From positions 186,001-250,000 of the forward strand of contig NZ_QJVJ01000006.1 in assembly GCF_003217775.1 (NCBI RefSeq): 64,000 nt of DNA. The letters are read 5' to 3'. This stretch comes from Paenibacillus flagellatus. Its GTDB lineage: Bacteria > Bacillota > Bacilli > Paenibacillales > NBRC-103111. Under the pieces are notes generated by a model. It saw nothing but the letters and a program-made list of their open reading frames with translations, was not told where the DNA came from and did no database searches. The translations under genes and the position numbers were made by a program. Position 1 is the stretch's first letter, and every line of letters starts with the position of its first letter. Below, in pieces: positions 61,305-64,000 of this stretch.

Positions 61305-62684
61305 TTATTTCTTCTGTTTCTCCGCCAGAAAATCGTTCGCTTTTTTCGCATAATCTTGAATGCCTTGCTCCGGCGTTTTCTTTTTCAGAAGAATCGCTTG
61401 CAGCTCCGGGTACCACATTTTCCGGACGTCCGGGAAGTAAGGGGAAGAGACGCCCGTATTCGCCAAAGGCAGCTTGGAAACGACATTCATCGCCGCTTGG
61501 ATTTCCGGGTTGTCGAATTCATAGCTCGCGGATTGTCTGGAAGGGACGTAATTGCCCGACTTCGACAACGCCTTGACATGCTCCGGCTGAACCATGAACC
61601 GGACGAACGTCTTGATCGCCTCCCGCTTCCCCGGATCGCTCTGCTTGAACACCTGATAGCCGTGAAAGGCCGAAGCGACTTTCGGGGTCACCCCTTTGGC
61701 GTGCGGGGGCGCCATGCCGAACAGCTCCACCTTCGGATTCGTGGATCCGTCTTTCTTGCCGGCTTCCACCATCGACCAGAGACCGTTTGCGAAAGGGATC
61801 ATCGCGATTTTGTTCTGCTTGAACATCTCCACCGCGTCCAAGGCGGCCGTAGTCGCTGGGCCCGGGGCGACGACGCCCTCGTCCAGCATGCTCACGAGCA
61901 TGCGGAGCCCTTCGGCGGCTTGGGGGTATTGATCGAGCACGATTTTGGAGGAGGATTCGTCCCACTGCTCCGCGCCCATGGCGAATAGCCGCATCAAGTT
62001 CATTTCATCGGCTTGCTCGTTGGCCGCCCACAAGGCGGTGCCGTACACGCCGTTGCCGGAAACCTGCTTGAGCGCGTCGCGCATCTCTTCGATCGTCCAT
62101 GTCCGATCGTCCTTCGGAATCAAATGCTCCAAGCCTTTCGCTTTGAACAGGCCGACATTCAAGAAGAAGTATTCGGGATTGAGCGTTACGGGGATGCCGT
62201 ACAGCTTGCCGTCGCGAGTAACCTTCTTCAGCATCTCCGGGTTGAAATCGCTTACCATATCTTCGATGAAGTCGCCGATCGGCTCGCTTTTTCCGCTCTC
62301 CACGTATTTCATCAAGTTCCGGTCGATCGATTCCAGGACGACGTCCGGCGCATTGTTGCCGGCAACCGCGATTCCGATTTTGTTCTGGGATTGGTCGAAA
62401 GGCACCGTTTGGAAATTGACCTTGATCGACGGATGCTGCGCTTCGAACTGCTTGATCTTCATTTTTTCCCATTCGCCGGCGCTGGGGGACGGGGCGCCTT
62501 CGACGTTTTGGTAAATCGGGATCGACCAATATTCGATCGTATACGATTTCCCGGCAGACCCGTCGTTCGATTTTCCGGACGGGGTGCCGCCCCCCTCCCG
62601 TTCTTGCCCCCCTCCGCCGCAACCGGTCAGCGCAAGCGAGCTTGCCAGCAAGAGCATAACTCCGTGTTTCCATGATTTTCGCAC
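61305..62684 (-). CDS. sugar-binding lipoprotein of the second glycan importer
   Basis: 459 residues; GTG at 62684 follows AGGAGGGG. Lipobox LALTGC at about residue 22, a Gly/Ser/Glu-rich linker, then a family 1 solute-binding fold (YTIEYWSIPIYQNVEGAPSP, KLYGIPVTLNPEYFFLNVGL, MIPFANGLWSMVEAGKKD, AIKTFVRFMVQPEHVKALS). It is transcribed with the sialidase-like enzyme and permeases and probably delivers the released oligosaccharide to them. Confidence 0.93.
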   Translation of the reverse strand: MRKSWKHGVMLLLASSLALTGCGGGGQEREGGGTPSGKSNDGSAGKSYTIEYWSIPIYQNVEGAPSPSAGEWEKMKIKQFEAQHPSIKVNFQTVPFDQSQNKIGIAVAGNNAPDVVLESIDRNLMKYVESGKSEPIGDFIEDMVSDFNPEMLKKVTRDGKLYGIPVTLNPEYFFLNVGLFKAKGLEHLIPKDDRTWTIEEMRDALKQVSGNGVYGTALWAANEQADEMNLMRLFAMGAEQWDESSSKIVLDQYPQAAEGLRMLVSMLDEGVVAPGPATTAALDAVEMFKQNKIAMIPFANGLWSMVEAGKKDGSTNPKVELFGMAPPHAKGVTPKVASAFHGYQVFKQSDPGKREAIKTFVRFMVQPEHVKALSKSGNYVPSRQSASYEFDNPEIQAAMNVVSKLPLANTGVSSPYFPDVRKMWYPELQAILLKKKTPEQGIQDYAKKANDFLAEKQKK

Positions 62685-62715
62685 CGAAACCCCTCCTGTA
62701 TATCCATTTCTGGGC

Positions 62716-62729
62716 CGAAAACGCTTCCA
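62716..62729 (-). promoter_or_regulatory. cre-like catabolite site
   Basis: On the minus strand TGGAAGCGTTTTCG matches the CcpA consensus at 12 of 14 positions and lies 32 bases before the binding-protein start. This would repress the locus in glucose. Evidence is sequence similarity only. Confidence 0.35.
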
Positions 62730-62800
62730 AGCAATTCCGACAAGTCAACTGTACCGCTTTATGGAGCGCACCAGAATAGAGTCCTTTTCGATTTGGGTCG

Positions 62801-64000
62801 TTAATTTTCGATTTTGCCGATTACCGCCCGAACCGTCGTGCCTTCGCCTTCGGCGCTCGTATAGCGGAGCCCCCGGCTGTTCCCGTAGAACAGCTTGATG
62901 CGCTGGTTGACGTTATAGATGCCGTAACTGCCGGCATAAGCGTCGCCGCCATCGGTCAGCGATCGATTGATGGCTGCCAATTTCCCGCTCTCGATGCCGT
63001 GGCCGTTATCGGTAATTTCGATGCAGATGCTGGAATCGTCCTCCCGGCTGACCACGACCTCGATGTATCCTCTGCGGTCCAATCCTTTGATGCCGTGCTG
63101 AATCGCATTTTCCACCAGCGGCTGCAGGATCAGCTTCAGCATTTGGCAGTCCAGCAGCTCCTCGTCGACCTCGACATAGGAATCGAATGCATGCTCCAGA
63201 AACATGCTCTGGATGTTCAAATAATGCTCGAGCAGCTGAAGCTCGTCCCGAATCGTGATCACGTCTTTTCCCCGGCTGAGCGCGATCCGGTAAAACTCGG
63301 CCAAATTCAGCGTCATCTCGGTGATCGGATGCACGGCCCGGCGTTCGGCCATCCCTTTGATAATTTCCAGCGAATTGTACAAAAAGTGCGGATTGATCTG
63401 CATTTGCATCGCATGGAGCTCCCATTCGGTCTTCTTCCGCTGCTCCTCCACGATTTTCGTCATTTGCTCGTTGATCCGGTTGATCATCGCGTTAAACCCG
63501 TGCGAGAGTCGGCCGATTTCGTCCCGCCTGAACAGCTCGGATCGGACCGTGTAATCGCCGTCCTGGACTCGTAGCATCAAATTTTTCAACGCGGTGATCG
63601 GCTTCGTAATCCATTTGGAGGTCACGACGGACAACAGCACGATGACGCCGATGCCGATCAGCGAAAGGCCGATCGCGAGCAGCTTTGTCTGAACGAGCTT
63701 CCGCCCGACCATCTGGTTCGGAATGACATGAACGATCCGCCATCCATGCTCGTCGTTCGTCATGTAATAATACCGGTTATCGCCGTCGTCGCTTTGACCG
63801 AAGCCCGACCGGGAAGCGGGCCGCAAATCGTAGAAGTCGCTCATCGGCTTGCCGATCATGTCCGCCCGGCTGCTGGACAGCACCGCCCCGTTCTCGTCCG
63901 CGACGAAGATCACCTGCAGCGGATCGGCGGGCAAGTCCGCGAACAGGCGGCTGATTTCCGTTTCGTCGAAAAAGAGCAGCAGGAGGCCGGCGTTTCGAAA
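62801..64000 (-). CDS. YesM-type sensor histidine kinase (partial, N-terminus beyond window)
   Basis: The frame runs open from the window edge and ends at 62801. The visible 399 residues hold part of a Cache-like sensor region (FADLPADPLQVIFVADENGA), a transmembrane helix (LLAIGLSLIGIGVIVLLSVV), HAMP (LRVQDGDYTVRSELFRRDEI), the His_kinase domain with phospho-His in QINPHFLYNSLEIIKGMAE and a HATPase domain (PLVENAIQHGIKGL, DNGHGIE). It is the sensor for the glycan importer locus; a cognate YesN is expected outside the window. Confidence 0.93.
   Translation of the reverse strand, partial: FRNAGLLLLFFDETEISRLFADLPADPLQVIFVADENGAVLSSSRADMIGKPMSDFYDLRPASRSGFGQSDDGDNRYYYMTNDEHGWRIVHVIPNQMVGRKLVQTKLLAIGLSLIGIGVIVLLSVVTSKWITKPITALKNLMLRVQDGDYTVRSELFRRDEIGRLSHGFNAMINRINEQMTKIVEEQRKKTEWELHAMQMQINPHFLYNSLEIIKGMAERRAVHPITEMTLNLAEFYRIALSRGKDVITIRDELQLLEHYLNIQSMFLEHAFDSYVEVDEELLDCQMLKLILQPLVENAIQHGIKGLDRRGYIEVVVSREDDSSICIEITDNGHGIESGKLAAINRSLTDGGDAYAGSYGIYNVNQRIKLFYGNSRGLRYTSAEGEGTTVRAVIGKIEN

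Overview
The window looks like chromosome of a GC-rich, endospore-forming Firmicute of the Paenibacillaceae (Paenibacillus/Cohnella type). The reasons are consistent sigma-A style promoters and strong AGGAGG ribosome sites, frequent GTG/TTG starts, YesM/YesN-type two-component systems beside sugar ABC importers that lack their own ATPase, a Sda sporulation checkpoint protein, a PaiA-like acetyltransferase, a Rex-type operator, and a B. subtilis-like yumB/yumC pair. No rRNA, tRNA, CRISPR array or prophage was seen.

Layout: (1) 1-4421, minus strand: secreted protein, ABC ATPase, permease, histidine kinase and response regulator in one operon, preceded by an 11-bp-phased direct-repeat operator. 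(2) 4665-8446: two tandem membrane proteins, a small unknown, an ArsB/NhaD-type ion transporter and a DUF975 protein. (3) 8466-16731: a peptidoglycan-sugar (MurNAc) salvage locus. MurQ etherase is read rightwards. Leftwards come a NamZ-like (DUF1343) muramidase without a signal peptide, a double GNAT, a sugar-binding lipoprotein, two permeases, a PIG-L deacetylase and an RpiR regulator. A bidirectional promoter with RpiR-type palindromes lies between the two arms. (4) 16748-18521: an IS1182-type insertion sequence with a broken transposase, then an Rpn-type nuclease gene. (5) 19862-22248: GH95 alpha-L-fucosidase under a perfect 20-bp palindrome. (6) 22325-25539: type II NADH dehydrogenase with a Rex box, diverging from ferredoxin-NADP reductase. 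(7) 25550-29642: two ABC modules under a YtrA/GntR repressor. (8) 29710-38448: YesN, YesM, a solute-binding lipoprotein, two permeases and a second, paralogous binding protein; the 575-bp gap before the permeases is filled with two kinds of repeats. (9) 38812-42081: ComB-like, YdcF-like and GNAT genes, then the tiny sda gene flanked by DnaA-box clusters. (10) 42211-54650: secreted beta-propeller protein, several alpha/beta-hydrolases, a MarR-PaiA operon, a YhgE/Pip protein and an HxlR/aldo-keto reductase pair. (11) 54658-64000: a second glycan locus with YesM kinase (cut by the window end), binding protein, sialidase-like secreted enzyme, propeller-type glycosidase-like protein, two permeases and a Gfo/Idh/MocA oxidoreductase.

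Taken together this is a saprophyte's accessory carbohydrate region. Three binding-protein-dependent importers without ATPase genes (they presumably share an MsmX-type ATPase encoded elsewhere) are each tied to a local sensor or repressor and to glycan-active enzymes. The most useful points are the hidden sda gene with its DnaA boxes, the ABC-type (not PTS) MurNAc salvage locus with its operator, the Rex box on the NADH dehydrogenase, the intra-operon repeats at 36486-36946, and the phased repeats in front of the first operon.
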